NCBI RefSeq assembly: GCF_012927085.1 | Contig: NZ_JABBFX010000001.1 | Location: 3,766,217-3,830,216, forward strand | Length of the DNA stretch: 64,000 nt | Source of the DNA: Ramlibacter agri | Lineage (GTDB): Bacteria > Pseudomonadota > Gammaproteobacteria > Burkholderiales > Burkholderiaceae_C | Direction of reading: 5' to 3' | Shown here: piece by piece, positions 1 to 8,077 of the stretch | How the letters are laid out: each line of letters begins with the position of its first letter | Numbering within the stretch: the stretch's first letter is position 1 | The notes under the pieces: generated by a model | Told to the model about the DNA's origin: nothing | The model's database searches: none | The model's input: only the letters and a program-made list of their open reading frames with translations | Position numbers and translations under genes: made by a program

Positions 1-887
1 ACGTCGAGACCTGCCTGGAGCGTGGCATGAAGATCGACGACTTCGGCCACGTGCTTGAGCTGCACTTCTGCACGGAGATGGACTTCTTCGACGAGGTGGC
101 GAAATATCGCGCCACCCGCAAGGTGTGGACGAAGCTCGTGCGCGAGCGCTTCGGCGGCACCACCGAGCGCTCGCAGCATTTCCGCCTGCATGCCGCCACC
201 TCGGGCCGGCCGCTGACGGCGCAGCAACCGCTGAACAACATCGCCCGCATCACCCTGCAGGCACTGGCGCAGATCCTGGGCGGCTGCGAGCAGACCCGCA
301 CCGCGTCCTTCGACGAAGCGCTGGGCATCCCCACGCAGGAAGCGGCGCGCACCTCGATCCGCACCAACCAGATCATCGGCTACGAAAGCGGCATCCCCGA
401 CACGGTGGATCCGCTGGGCGGCTCCTATTTCGTGGAGCACCTGACGCTCACCTACGAGCGGGAGATCGAGGCCATCATCCGCCAGGTCGACGCCATGGGG
501 GGCGCGCTGGCCGCGGTGCACGACGGCTTCTACCAGCGCGCACTGGCGCAGGGCGCCTACCGCGAGGCCTGCGCCATCGAGAGCGGCGAGCAGGTGGTGG
601 TGGGCGTCAACCGCTTCCAGTCCGACGAGGCGCAGCCGGTGCCGACTTTCAAGCTCGACCCGGGCGCCGCGGAGCGGCAGGTGGCGAAGCTGCGCGCGGT
701 GCGCGAGCGGCGCGATGCCGCCGAGGTGCAGCGCACCCTGGCGCGGCTGCGCGAAGACTGCAAGGCCGGTGTCAACGTGATGCCCGCCGTGCTCGCCGCC
801 GTCAAGGCCTACGCCACCATCGGCGAGATCGCCGACGTCTGGCGGGACGCCTTCGGCACCTATGTTCCCGAAGCAGTGAGGTTCTGA
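1..887 (+). CDS. Acyl-CoA mutase large subunit (methylmalonyl-CoA mutase family), 5' end missing
   Basis: The gene enters from the left edge; the reading frame is open from base 3 and ends with TGA at 885-887. The visible ~294 residues are the C-terminal half of the catalytic TIM-barrel subunit of a B12-dependent acyl-CoA mutase (methylmalonyl-, isobutyryl- or 2-hydroxyisobutyryl-CoA type). Typical family segments are present: [39 protein letters not shown] and [15 protein letters not shown]. There is no B12-binding domain at the C terminus; this lies in the separate next gene, overlapping by one base (TGATG). Such a split is seen in Icm/Hcm-type and archaeal enzymes. The residues that select the substrate lie upstream of the window, so the exact reaction cannot be decided. 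Confidence 0.9.
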   Translation, partial: VETCLERGMKIDDFGHVLELHFCTEMDFFDEVAKYRATRKVWTKLVRERFGGTTERSQHFRLHAATSGRPLTAQQPLNNIARITLQALAQILGGCEQTRTASFDEALGIPTQEAARTSIRTNQIIGYESGIPDTVDPLGGSYFVEHLTLTYEREIEAIIRQVDAMGGALAAVHDGFYQRALAQGAYREACAIESGEQVVVGVNRFQSDEAQPVPTFKLDPGAAERQVAKLRAVRERRDAAEVQRTLARLREDCKAGVNVMPAVLAAVKAYATIGEIADVWRDAFGTYVPEAVRF

Positions 888-1327
888 TGCAGCTCGTGCC
901 AGACAACAAGCAGCGGCCCCTGCGGGTGGTCCTGACCAAGGTGGGCCTGGACGGCCACGACCGCGGCGTGAAGGTGATCGCGCAGGCGCTGCGCGACGCC
1001 GGCATGGAGGTGATCTACGCCGGCCTGCGCCGCACGCCCGAGGACATCGCACGCATCGTGCTGGAGGAGGACGCCGACGTGCTGGGCCTGTCCATCCTCT
1101 CCGGCGCCGTGGTGCCGCTGACGCGCCGCGTGCTGGAAGCGCTGCATGCGCAGCAGGTGAACGACGTGGTGCTGGTGGTGGGCGGCATCGTGCCCGAGCC
1201 GGCGCGCGAGGAGCTGAAAAGCCTGGGCGTGCAGGGCGTGTTCACGCCGGGCACCTCGCTCACGCAGATCGTCGCTTACATCCGCGCCAGCGTGCCCGCC
1301 GAGCGCAGCTACCAGGAGGCCAAGTGA
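887..1327 (+). CDS. Cobalamin-binding small subunit of acyl-CoA mutase
   Basis: A 146-residue stand-alone B12-binding domain. The base-off/His-on signature is complete: DGHDRG with His24 as lower axial cobalt ligand, SILSG for the corrinoid tail pocket, and VVGGIVP for the glycine-rich loop. It should pair with the large subunit upstream to make an IcmA/IcmB- or HcmA/HcmB-like mutase that interconverts carbon-skeleton isomers of a CoA thioester. ATG at 887 overlaps the upstream stop by one base, and its stop overlaps the next GTG start, so the genes are almost certainly co-translated. No G-protein chaperone (MeaB/ArgK type) is visible in the window; it could lie upstream. Confidence 0.92.
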   Translation: MQLVPDNKQRPLRVVLTKVGLDGHDRGVKVIAQALRDAGMEVIYAGLRRTPEDIARIVLEEDADVLGLSILSGAVVPLTRRVLEALHAQQVNDVVLVVGGIVPEPAREELKSLGVQGVFTPGTSLTQIVAYIRASVPAERSYQEAK

Positions 1328-2481
1328 AAGGGCAGGACGTTTATGTCACCGGCGTCGGGTTCCATCCCTTCGGCCGCTTTCCCGACAAGTCGCTCAAGAC
1401 GCTGGCGGCGACCGCCGCGCTCGGCGCCCTGGACGACGCCGGCATCAGCGTGCGCGAGCTCGATGCGGCCATCTGCGCCAACGCCTATGCGGGCCTCCTG
1501 AACAACCAGGAGTCCATCCGCGGCGAGACGTGGCTGCGCGGCATCGGCCTGGGCGGTGTCCCGGTGATGAACGTGGAGAACGCCTGCGCCAGCGGCAGCA
1601 CCGCGGTGCACCTGGCCTGCATGGGCATTGCCAGCGGCAACTACGACACCGTGCTGGTGGTGGGCGCCGAGAAGATGTTCGTCAACGACACCGGCCGCGC
1701 GCTGGCCGCGCTGGCGAATTCGGCCGACACCGAAGTCATGGGCAACATCGGCCTGCAGTTTTCGGCGGTGGACGCGATCCGCGTGCGCGAGATGATGGCC
1801 GAGGAGGAGGTGGGCGCCGAGGCCTTCGAATGGGTCACGGTGAAGAACCACGAGCACGCCGTGAGCAACCCGATCGCGCAGTATCGCAAGCCGGTGACGA
1901 TGGAGCAGGTGCGGGCCTCGCGCATGATCGCCGACCCGATCCGCCTGTTCATGTGCAGCGCCATCTCGGACGGCGCCGCCGCGCTGGTGCTTTCGAGCAA
2001 GCCGGGGCGCGGCAAGGTGCGCGTGCGCGCGAGCGCGCTGGCGTCCTCGCCCTGGCGGCTGGATGCGGGCGCGCTGCCCGGGCCGACGATGGCCGCCGAC
2101 AAGGCCTATGCGCAGGCTGGCGTCGCGCCTTCGGACCTGCACCTGGCCGAGGTGCACGACGCGGTCTCGCCGGCCGAACTGATGCACTACCGCGAGCTGC
2201 GCCTGTGCAGCGAAGGCGAGGTGGCGAAGCTGGTGGCCGAGAAGGCAACCGCGCTGGGCGGCCGCCTGCCGGTGAACACCAGCGGCGGCCTCAACTCGCG
2301 CGGCCACCCGGTGGGCGCCACCGGCGTGGCGCAGCTGATCGAACTGACGCTGCAGCTGCGCGGCGATGCGGGCCCGCGCCAGGTGCCGGGCGCCAGGCTC
2401 GCGCTGGCCCACAACTCCGGCGGCTGGATCGGCGAGGACCCCGCCGTCAGCGCCGTCCACATCCTCGAAGGTTCCCGCTGA
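1324..2481 (+). CDS. Thiolase / SCP2-like lipid-transfer thiolase, probable DUF35 partner
   Basis: A 385-residue thiolase-fold protein with a GTG start that overlaps the upstream stop (GTGA). The nucleophilic Cys88 is present in NACASG, with HDA (278-280) and GHPVGATG (His328) marking the other active-site loops. The C-terminal motif, usually carrying the second cysteine, reads AHNSGG (Asn364), as in SCP2-type thiolases. The next gene encodes a DUF35 protein. Thiolase-DUF35 pairs such as Ltp2-ChsH2 work as retro-aldolases in steroid side-chain breakdown, and others perform thiolysis. So either thiolysis or aldol cleavage of the mutase product is plausible; the substrate is not determined. Confidence 0.88.
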   Translation: MKGQDVYVTGVGFHPFGRFPDKSLKTLAATAALGALDDAGISVRELDAAICANAYAGLLNNQESIRGETWLRGIGLGGVPVMNVENACASGSTAVHLACMGIASGNYDTVLVVGAEKMFVNDTGRALAALANSADTEVMGNIGLQFSAVDAIRVREMMAEEEVGAEAFEWVTVKNHEHAVSNPIAQYRKPVTMEQVRASRMIADPIRLFMCSAISDGAAALVLSSKPGRGKVRVRASALASSPWRLDAGALPGPTMAADKAYAQAGVAPSDLHLAEVHDAVSPAELMHYRELRLCSEGEVAKLVAEKATALGGRLPVNTSGGLNSRGHPVGATGVAQLIELTLQLRGDAGPRQVPGARLALAHNSGGWIGEDPAVSAVHILEGSR

Positions 2482-2873
2482 TGCAGAAGACCAATCCCTC
2501 CCTCTTCTTCCTGGAAGGCGAGGCGCCGGGCGCGCCGGGCCTCAAGGGTTCGCGCTGTCCGGCCTGCGGCCAGACCGTGTTGTTGCAGATCGCCGCCTGC
2601 CCGCGCTGCGGCGGGCGCGCGCTGGAAACCGTCTGCATCGGCCAGCGGGCGACTCTGGGCGAATCGGCCGAGGTGTTCCACTCGGTCGACGGCTTCGATG
2701 CGCCGTATTTCATCGGCGCCATCGCCACGGAGCAGGGGCCGCATACCTTCGCGCCGATTGCGGCCAAGCCGGGCACCGAGCTGCGTGCAGGCATGCCGCT
2801 GCGCTTCAGGCTGCTGGAGCGCGCCGACGGCCGCATCGGCTTCGCCTACGCCCCGCTGGAGCAGGCCGCATGA
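2481..2873 (+). CDS. DUF35 zinc-ribbon/OB-fold protein, acyl-CoA binding partner of the thiolase
   Basis: A 130-residue protein with an N-terminal rubredoxin-like zinc ribbon (CPACG near residue 25 and CPRCGG near residue 39, four cysteines) followed by a predicted OB fold. This is the usual architecture of DUF35/ChsH2-C partners, which bind the acyl-CoA and complete the active site of SCP2-type thiolases. It starts with ATG in a TGATG overlap with the thiolase stop and ends in an ATGA overlap with the ligase. The tight coupling supports a stable heteromeric complex with the thiolase. Confidence 0.9.
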   Translation: MQKTNPSLFFLEGEAPGAPGLKGSRCPACGQTVLLQIAACPRCGGRALETVCIGQRATLGESAEVFHSVDGFDAPYFIGAIATEQGPHTFAPIAAKPGTELRAGMPLRFRLLERADGRIGFAYAPLEQAA

Positions 2874-4438
2874 ACGTCGCCGACCAATTGCACCGCTGCG
2901 CGCTGCTGTATGGCGACGCCGTCGCCGCGCGCTGCGAGGACGAAGTCCGCAGCTTTGCCGAGCTCGAGGAACGCAGCAACCGCCTGGCCCATGCGCTGCT
3001 CGCGCGCGGCCTGAAGCATGGCGACCGCGTCGCCACCTGGCTGGAGAACTCCATCCGCTGCGTCGAGCTGGACTTCGCGCTGGCCAAGGCCGGCCTGGTG
3101 CGCGTCTCGCTCAACCCGCGCCTGACGCCGCGTGAGGCGCAGTACATCGTGCAGGACAGCGATGCCCGCTGCCTCGTCTGGGGCGCTTCCTTCGATGCGC
3201 AGATCGCGCAGGTGATGCAGGACGCGCCGCAGCTGGAACTGCGGGTGCGGGCCAGCGAAGGGACACCTGTGTCCGCCGCCGGCGAGGACTTCGAAGCCTT
3301 CCTGGCCAGCGGTGCGCCGCAGGCGCCTGGGCGCGCGATCGACGCCGAGGACCTCTACTGCCTCTTCTACACCTCGGGCACCACCGGCCGGCCCAAGGGC
3401 GTGATGCTCACGCACCGCGCCATGCTGCACGTCGCCTGGAACCTGCTGATGGAAGTGGGGCCGCTCGCCATCGGCGAAAAGGTGCTGTTGATGCAGCCCC
3501 TGTCCCACGGCGCCGGCTTCTTCGTGCTGCCGCAGTGGATGAAGGGCGGCTGCAGCGTCATCATGCGCAGCTTCGACCCGGCCGAAGTGCTGCGCCTGGC
3601 AGCCGTGCACGAGATCGAGGTGATCAAGCTGATTCCCACCATGCTCCAGCGCATCCTGCGCGTGCCGGGCGTGGCGCAGGTGAAGCTGCCGAAGCTGCGA
3701 GCCATGATCTATGGCGCCAGCCCCATGCCGGCGGAGCCGCTGAAGCAGGCGATCGACGTCTTCGGGCCGGAGCGGCTGGTGCAGATCTACGGCCAGAGCG
3801 AATGCCCGGTGACGCTGTCAGTGCTGCACGCCGGCGAGCACCGGCTGGACCAGCCGTACCCGCAGCGCCTGCTTTCGGCCGGCCGGCCCTGGGCCACGGT
3901 GGAGATGCGCGTGGTCGACGACGACTTCCAGGACGTCGCACCCGGCGGCATCGGCGAGGTCGTGCTGCGCGGCCCGCACATGATGAGCGGCTACTGGAAG
4001 AAGCCCGAGCAGACCCGCGAAGCACTGCGCGACGGCTGGCTGAAGACCAAGGACATGGGGCGCATCGACGAGCACGGCTACGTGTACCTGCTGGGTCGCA
4101 AGGACGAGATGATCATCAGCGGCGGCTACAACATCGCGCCGCGCGAGGTCGAGGACGTGCTGTACCAGCACGCCGGCGTGCAGGAAGCCGCGGTGGTGGG
4201 CGAGAGCGACACCGAATGGGGCCAGGCTGTGGTCGCCTACGTGGTGCTGCGCGACACCCACGCGGGCCAGGGGCGCGAGCTGCTGGCCTTCTCGCGCGAG
4301 CAGCTCGGGTTCAAGAAGCCGCAGCGCATCTACACGCTGCCCGAACTGCCCAAGAACGCCGCCGGCAAGATCCAGAAGAGCGCGCTCAAGCCGGCGCTCG
4401 CCATCGAATGCCTGCATGGAAAGGAGGCCCGTGCATGA
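2870..4438 (+). CDS. AMP-forming acyl-CoA synthetase (ANL superfamily)
   Basis: A 522-residue adenylate-forming ligase, normal length for the family. The ATP/AMP loop YTSGTTGRPKG lies at about residues 167-177, the hinge region GRKDEMIISGGYNIAPREVE near 420-440, and the C-terminal catalytic lysine is Lys500 in NAAGKIQKS. The enzyme converts a free carboxylic acid to its CoA thioester with ATP, supplying substrate for the mutase and thiolase encoded upstream. The start ATG at 2870 overlaps the DUF35 stop (ATGA). Which acid is activated cannot be read from the sequence. Confidence 0.9.
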   Translation: MNVADQLHRCALLYGDAVAARCEDEVRSFAELEERSNRLAHALLARGLKHGDRVATWLENSIRCVELDFALAKAGLVRVSLNPRLTPREAQYIVQDSDARCLVWGASFDAQIAQVMQDAPQLELRVRASEGTPVSAAGEDFEAFLASGAPQAPGRAIDAEDLYCLFYTSGTTGRPKGVMLTHRAMLHVAWNLLMEVGPLAIGEKVLLMQPLSHGAGFFVLPQWMKGGCSVIMRSFDPAEVLRLAAVHEIEVIKLIPTMLQRILRVPGVAQVKLPKLRAMIYGASPMPAEPLKQAIDVFGPERLVQIYGQSECPVTLSVLHAGEHRLDQPYPQRLLSAGRPWATVEMRVVDDDFQDVAPGGIGEVVLRGPHMMSGYWKKPEQTREALRDGWLKTKDMGRIDEHGYVYLLGRKDEMIISGGYNIAPREVEDVLYQHAGVQEAAVVGESDTEWGQAVVAYVVLRDTHAGQGRELLAFSREQLGFKKPQRIYTLPELPKNAAGKIQKSALKPALAIECLHGKEARA

Positions 4439-5742
4439 TCGAAGCCCTGGGACGCCAGCTGCGTGAGGTCGCCTGGCGCAAGCTGTCGGAACCGGCACGG
4501 CGCAAGCTGCTGCTGTGCCTGCTCGCGAACCTGTCGGTCGCCGTTGCCGGGCGCAGCGCGCTGCGACTGCCGCGTCCCGCCGCGGGCAGCGGCCATCTGC
4601 TGCTCGATGGCGGCGAGACCGGCAGCGCGCGCGAAGCGGCTTTCTTCAATGGCGCGCTGATGCATGCGCGCACGCAGGACGACTTCCATCCGGCCGGCAA
4701 CCTGCACATCGCCACCCTCGTGCTGCCGGCGCTGCTGGCGGAGGCGGAACGCCGCGAGGTGACGGGCGAAACCTTCCTCGATGCCATGGCCGTGGGCTAC
4801 GCCTGCGCCGTGGGCCTGTCGCGCCGCTTCTCGCCGCTGAACACGCCGCGCGGCCTGCGCTCCACCTGCCTGTATGCCGGCATGGGCGCGGCGGCGGCCG
4901 TGGCGCGCCTGCGCGGGCAGGACGCCCGCGCCATCGGCAACACCGTCGCGCTGGCCTCGCAGTCGTCCTTCGGCACCACGCAGTGCTGGCGCGATGGCTC
5001 CGACGAGTACCAACTGCACGCCGCCAACGCCGCCAGCCAGGCGCTGCTGTGCGCGGAGCTGACCGAAGCCGGGGTGGCGGGCGGCGCGCATGCGCTCGAT
5101 GGCCCGTCCGGCTTCTATCCGGCGCTGCTGGGGCGCACGCCTTCCTTCGAGGAGATCGCCCCCGATTTCGAGCCCGATGCCGCGATCGTGGAGTCGGTCC
5201 TCAAGCGCTACCCGGTCAGCGGCATCTGCCAGCCCGTGGTGCGCCTGACCGAGAAGCTGGCGCGCCAGCTGGCCGGCCGCCGCATCGAGAAGGTGCGGGT
5301 CGAAATGAACGCTTTCGAGATGAACTATCCCGGGACGCTCAACGCCGGGCCCGAGTTCCGGTCTTTCTCCGACCGCCTCATGAGCGCGCGCTTCTGCGCC
5401 GCTTCGGTGCTGGAGGCCGGCCGCTTCGACTTCGACGCCTTCCTGCGACCACTGTCGCGCGAGGCTTCGCGGCTGGTGGCGGCGACGGACGTGGAAGCCG
5501 CGCAGGACCTGGGCACGCTCAGCTGCCGCGTCACGCTGGCGGTCGAGGGCGGCGAGCAGGTGGCGGGCGAACTGCGCGATGGCGGCAAGGAGCTCGCGAT
5601 CGAGTGGGACACGATCACCGCCTGGACGGAAGAACTGTGGAGCGCCGCCGGCCGGAGCGCCGCGGCCTGCGAGCGCGCGCGGAAGGCGGTGCTGGCCCTG
5701 CCGAACACGGGCTTCCGGGGCCTCCGCGCCGCGCTGGAGTGA
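4435..5742 (+). CDS. MmgE/PrpD family protein (2-methylcitrate dehydratase-like)
   Basis: A 435-residue member of the MmgE/PrpD family, whose best-known members dehydrate 2-methylcitrate or act as cis-aconitate decarboxylase. The N-terminal all-helical domain carries the family-type segment HARTQDDFHPAGN, and a smaller lid domain follows. ATGA overlap with the ligase stop makes it the last gene of the acyl-CoA operon. A dehydratase or hydratase step on a pathway acid is the likeliest role, but many paralogues with unknown substrates exist. No other methylcitrate-cycle genes (prpB, prpC) are nearby, which argues against a simple propionate role. Confidence 0.85.
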   Translation: MIEALGRQLREVAWRKLSEPARRKLLLCLLANLSVAVAGRSALRLPRPAAGSGHLLLDGGETGSAREAAFFNGALMHARTQDDFHPAGNLHIATLVLPALLAEAERREVTGETFLDAMAVGYACAVGLSRRFSPLNTPRGLRSTCLYAGMGAAAAVARLRGQDARAIGNTVALASQSSFGTTQCWRDGSDEYQLHAANAASQALLCAELTEAGVAGGAHALDGPSGFYPALLGRTPSFEEIAPDFEPDAAIVESVLKRYPVSGICQPVVRLTEKLARQLAGRRIEKVRVEMNAFEMNYPGTLNAGPEFRSFSDRLMSARFCAASVLEAGRFDFDAFLRPLSREASRLVAATDVEAAQDLGTLSCRVTLAVEGGEQVAGELRDGGKELAIEWDTITAWTEELWSAAGRSAAACERARKAVLALPNTGFRGLRAALE

Positions 5743-5775
5743 TCGGGGCGGCGGCGTTCTTCCTAGAATGCCGCC

Positions 5776-6687
5776 ATGCCTTCCACTCCCTCCCTGAAAG
5801 TCGCCGTCATGGGCGCCGGCGCCGTCGGCTGCTACTTTGGCGGCATGCTGGCCCGTGCCGGCCATGAAGTCACTCTGATCGCCCGGCCGCAGCACGTGGA
5901 CGTGATCCAGGCACAAGGCCTGCGTATGGAAACCCGCAGTTTCGACGAACAGGTGCGGCTCGCGGCCACCAGCGACCCGGCCGGGGTGGCTGGCGCCGAC
6001 GTGGTGTTGTTCTCGGTCAAGTCCATGGCGACCGAAAGCGCGGGCGAGCAGATCCGGCCGCACCTGCGGCCGGACGCGCTGGTTCTGTGCCTGCAGAACG
6101 GCGTGGACAACGCCGACCGCCTGCGCAGCGTGCTGCCGGAGCACCAAGTGGCGGCGGCCGTCGTCTACGTCGGCACGGAGATGGCCGGGCCCGGCCACCT
6201 CAAGCATCATGGCCGCGGCGAATTGGTCATCGACCCGTCGCCCGCGGCCGAGCGGCTGGCCGAGGCCTTGCGCGCGGCCGGCGTGCCGACCGAGCTTTCG
6301 GATAACGTGCGGGGCGCGCTGTGGCTCAAGCTGATCCTCAACAGCGCGTACAACGCGATTTCCGCCATCTCACAGCTGCCCTACGGCAAGACGGTGAACA
6401 GCCCCGGCATCCGCGACGTCATGGACGACGTCATCGCCGAATGCCTGGCCGTGGCCCGTGCCGAAGGCGTGGTGGTGCCGGGCGAGGTGGCCGAGGTCGT
6501 GCGCAAGCTGCCGGAACAGATGCCCGCCCAGTACTCGTCCACGGCGCAGGACCTGGCGCGCGGCAAGCCCAGCGAGATCGACTACCTGAACGGCTACGTC
6601 GATCGCCGCGGCGAGGCGCTGGGCATCCCGACGCCGGTGAACCGCACCTTGTGGGCGCTGGTGAAGCTGCTCGAAACGAAGTCCTGA
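5776..6687 (+). CDS. panE: 2-dehydropantoate 2-reductase family protein (ketopantoate reductase)
   Basis: A 303-residue protein of the KPR family. The NAD(P)-binding GAGAVGCYFGG loop is near residue 14, and the C-terminal domain carries LWLKLILNSAYNAISA, the family's lysine/asparagine active-site helix, and PVNRTLWALVK near the end. It would reduce 2-dehydropantoate to pantoate for coenzyme A synthesis; close paralogues reduce other 2-keto acids. A TAGAAT box at 5764-5769 sits only six bases before the ATG and there is no clear Shine-Dalgarno sequence, so a leaderless transcript is possible. A 33-base gap separates it from the acyl-CoA operon. Confidence 0.88.
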   Translation: MPSTPSLKVAVMGAGAVGCYFGGMLARAGHEVTLIARPQHVDVIQAQGLRMETRSFDEQVRLAATSDPAGVAGADVVLFSVKSMATESAGEQIRPHLRPDALVLCLQNGVDNADRLRSVLPEHQVAAAVVYVGTEMAGPGHLKHHGRGELVIDPSPAAERLAEALRAAGVPTELSDNVRGALWLKLILNSAYNAISAISQLPYGKTVNSPGIRDVMDDVIAECLAVARAEGVVVPGEVAEVVRKLPEQMPAQYSSTAQDLARGKPSEIDYLNGYVDRRGEALGIPTPVNRTLWALVKLLETKS

Positions 6688-6694
6688 GGCAACG

Positions 6695-7288
6695 TTGTTT
6701 TCCTTGCGCTGGCGATTGCTGGGGCTGGCGCTGCTGCTGCCGGTGGCGGCCTGGTTCCTCGTCAAGCCGGTGAGGGTACTGGCGCCGACGCTGGTGGGCG
6801 TCACCTGCGTCCGCTCGAACGTATGCGTCGACGACCTGGCCCGGTCCGGCGACGCGCAGGCGCTGTACGACGAGGCCGTGGCCTTCGTCTCGGCCCGGCT
6901 CGCGCCCATGGACCGGCCGCCGCGCATCGTGTTCTGCTGGACGCAGCGCTGTGCCGAGGCCTTCGGCCTGGGCGACCGCGCCGCCGTGATGATGGGCACC
7001 TGGGGCGCGGTGATCGGACCGCGGGCCTGGACCTACTGGATCGTGCGCCACGAGCTGATCCACTACGTGCAAGCCCGCCACCTCAACGCGCTGGCCATGC
7101 TGCTGAAGCCGCGCTGGCTGGTCGAAGGCATGGCCTATGCCCTCAGCGAAGACCCGCGCCAGCCGCTGGCCGAGCCCTGGGAAAGCGACCGCCGCCGCTT
7201 CCTGGCGTGGTACGCCCATGTCGGGCCGGAGCGGATGTGGGAGGAGGCGCGAAGGCTGCGGCGACTCGCGCCGAACCGCGGGTCCTAG
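6695..7288 (+). CDS. Putative membrane-anchored HExxH (gluzincin-like) metallopeptidase, uncharacterised
   Basis: A 197-residue protein of unknown family. One N-terminal hydrophobic segment (about residues 8-23) should anchor it in the inner membrane or direct export. HELIH at residues 119-123 followed by Glu144 in WLVEGMAY gives the His-His-Glu zinc pattern of gluzincin peptidases. Cys38, Cys44, Cys81 and Cys86 could form disulfides outside the cytoplasm. The start is TTG at 6695, preceded by GAGG about five bases upstream; no ATG fits. It follows panE by seven bases and may be co-transcribed. Its last four bases overlap the convergent toxin gene. Peptidase activity is inferred only from the motif. 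Confidence 0.6.
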   Translation: MFSLRWRLLGLALLLPVAAWFLVKPVRVLAPTLVGVTCVRSNVCVDDLARSGDAQALYDEAVAFVSARLAPMDRPPRIVFCWTQRCAEAFGLGDRAAVMMGTWGAVIGPRAWTYWIVRHELIHYVQARHLNALAMLLKPRWLVEGMAYALSEDPRQPLAEPWESDRRRFLAWYAHVGPERMWEEARRLRRLAPNRGS

Positions 7289-7602
7289 AGCGATTCCTGG
7301 AGGTGGACGGGCAGGTCCCGGTTTGCATGCAGAACCCGCCACACCTCTACCAGGTCGGGGCGTTCAAAGTAGAACACGATGTAGGGGAACGATCGCATGG
7401 GCCACGATCGAAGCCCGTCGATGCCCAGCAACTGGGCGTACCGCGGTGAACCAGTGCCTGGATGCCGTGACAGATGTCCATAGGCGTCCTGAATCGCGTC
7501 CACGAACGCCAACGCAACATCGGCATCGCCTTTACCAAGGTAGTAGTCGACAGCGGACTCCACATCGCAATCTGCGAGCGCGCGCCGGACCAGCGGCTTC
7601 AT
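7285..7602 (-). CDS. ParE/RelE-family toxin of a type II toxin-antitoxin module
   Basis: A 105-residue protein with the ParE fold signature: an N-terminal helical hairpin (DVESAVDYYLGKGDADVALA), then WPMRSFPYIVFYFE and VEVWRVLHANRDL in the C-terminal sheet. ParE toxins poison DNA gyrase; RelE relatives cleave mRNA. This sequence looks closer to ParE. The ATG at 7602 is chosen because it lies four bases after the antitoxin stop; the upstream open frame would overlap the antitoxin gene by 126 bases. It is the second gene of a two-gene operon and converges on the metallopeptidase gene. Confidence 0.88.
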   Translation of the reverse strand: MKPLVRRALADCDVESAVDYYLGKGDADVALAFVDAIQDAYGHLSRHPGTGSPRYAQLLGIDGLRSWPMRSFPYIVFYFERPDLVEVWRVLHANRDLPVHLQESL

Positions 7603-7606
7603 GTCG

Positions 7607-7882
7607 TCAGCGCTTGCGCGGCGTAGTCGTCTTCTTGCTGGAAGGCGGCGCTGACTTGCCGCGGACCCGGTCACGAAGGCCGTCGAAATAGACGGCGTCG
7701 GCTTCGCCCGTCCGCGGGGCCGTGGCACCTTCGAGGATGAGGTTGCGCAATTGCAGTCGGTCCTGTTCCCTCCGGATCAGGTCGCGGATGTATTCGCTGC
7801 TGGTTCCGTAGCCGCGTTCGGCCACCTGTTGGTCAACGAATTCCTTCATGCCTTCCGGCAGCGAGACGTTCATCGTTCCCAT
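7607..7882 (-). CDS. ParD-family ribbon-helix-helix antitoxin
   Basis: A 91-residue protein. Residues 4-45 (MNVSLPEGMKEFVDQ onward, with SSEYIRDLIRREQ) match a ribbon-helix-helix DNA-binding domain of the ParD/CC2985 type; the rest should wrap the toxin. The final ~16 residues are basic and low-complexity (SKKTTTPRKR), which is unusual for the toxin-binding end. The gene can start at ATG 7882 or at the in-frame ATG 7873, the latter with GGGA just upstream. A perfect palindrome at 7901-7917 just upstream is the expected site of autorepression by the antitoxin or the complex. Confidence 0.87.
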   Translation of the reverse strand: MGTMNVSLPEGMKEFVDQQVAERGYGTSSEYIRDLIRREQDRLQLRNLILEGATAPRTGEADAVYFDGLRDRVRGKSAPPSSKKTTTPRKR

Positions 7883-7888
7883 GATCAG

Positions 7889-7917
7889 AGCCTAGCCATT
7901 TTGCCAAATTTTGGCAA
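7889..7917 (-). promoter_or_regulatory. Promoter with palindromic operator for the toxin-antitoxin operon
   Basis: On the minus strand a -35-like TTGCCA (7912-7917) and a -10-like TAGGCT (7889-7894) are separated by 17 bases. The -35 box lies inside a perfect inverted repeat at 7901-7917, TTGCCAAA-N-TTTGGCAA, which is AT-rich compared with its surroundings. An operator overlapping the promoter is the usual layout for RHH antitoxin autoregulation. The -10 match is weak. Confidence 0.6.
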
Positions 7918-7998
7918 GAATCGTCCCCATCGCATGGGCGCGGCATCTTCGTTCCGTGATCGACCGATACCCGCTTCGATATTCGCGTCTCCCCTTCC

Positions 7999-8027
7999 TC
8001 GACACCCCGCGCCGCGGCGCGTAGAGT
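7999..8027 (+). promoter_or_regulatory. Sigma-70-like promoter of the sugar ABC transporter operon
   Basis: TCGACA (7999-8004) and TAGAGT (8022-8027) are separated by exactly 17 bases, giving 5/6 and 4/6 matches to consensus. The spacer contains a 14-bp perfect palindrome, CGCGCCGCGGCGCG (8008-8021), that could be a repressor site but could also be chance in GC-rich DNA. The ATG at 8078 is preceded by a strong GAGGAGG ribosome-binding site. Confidence 0.5.
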
Positions 8028-8077
8028 GATTTCCCCCCGCGCTTTCCCTGCGCCGGGTTTCCATCGAGGAGGCATGC

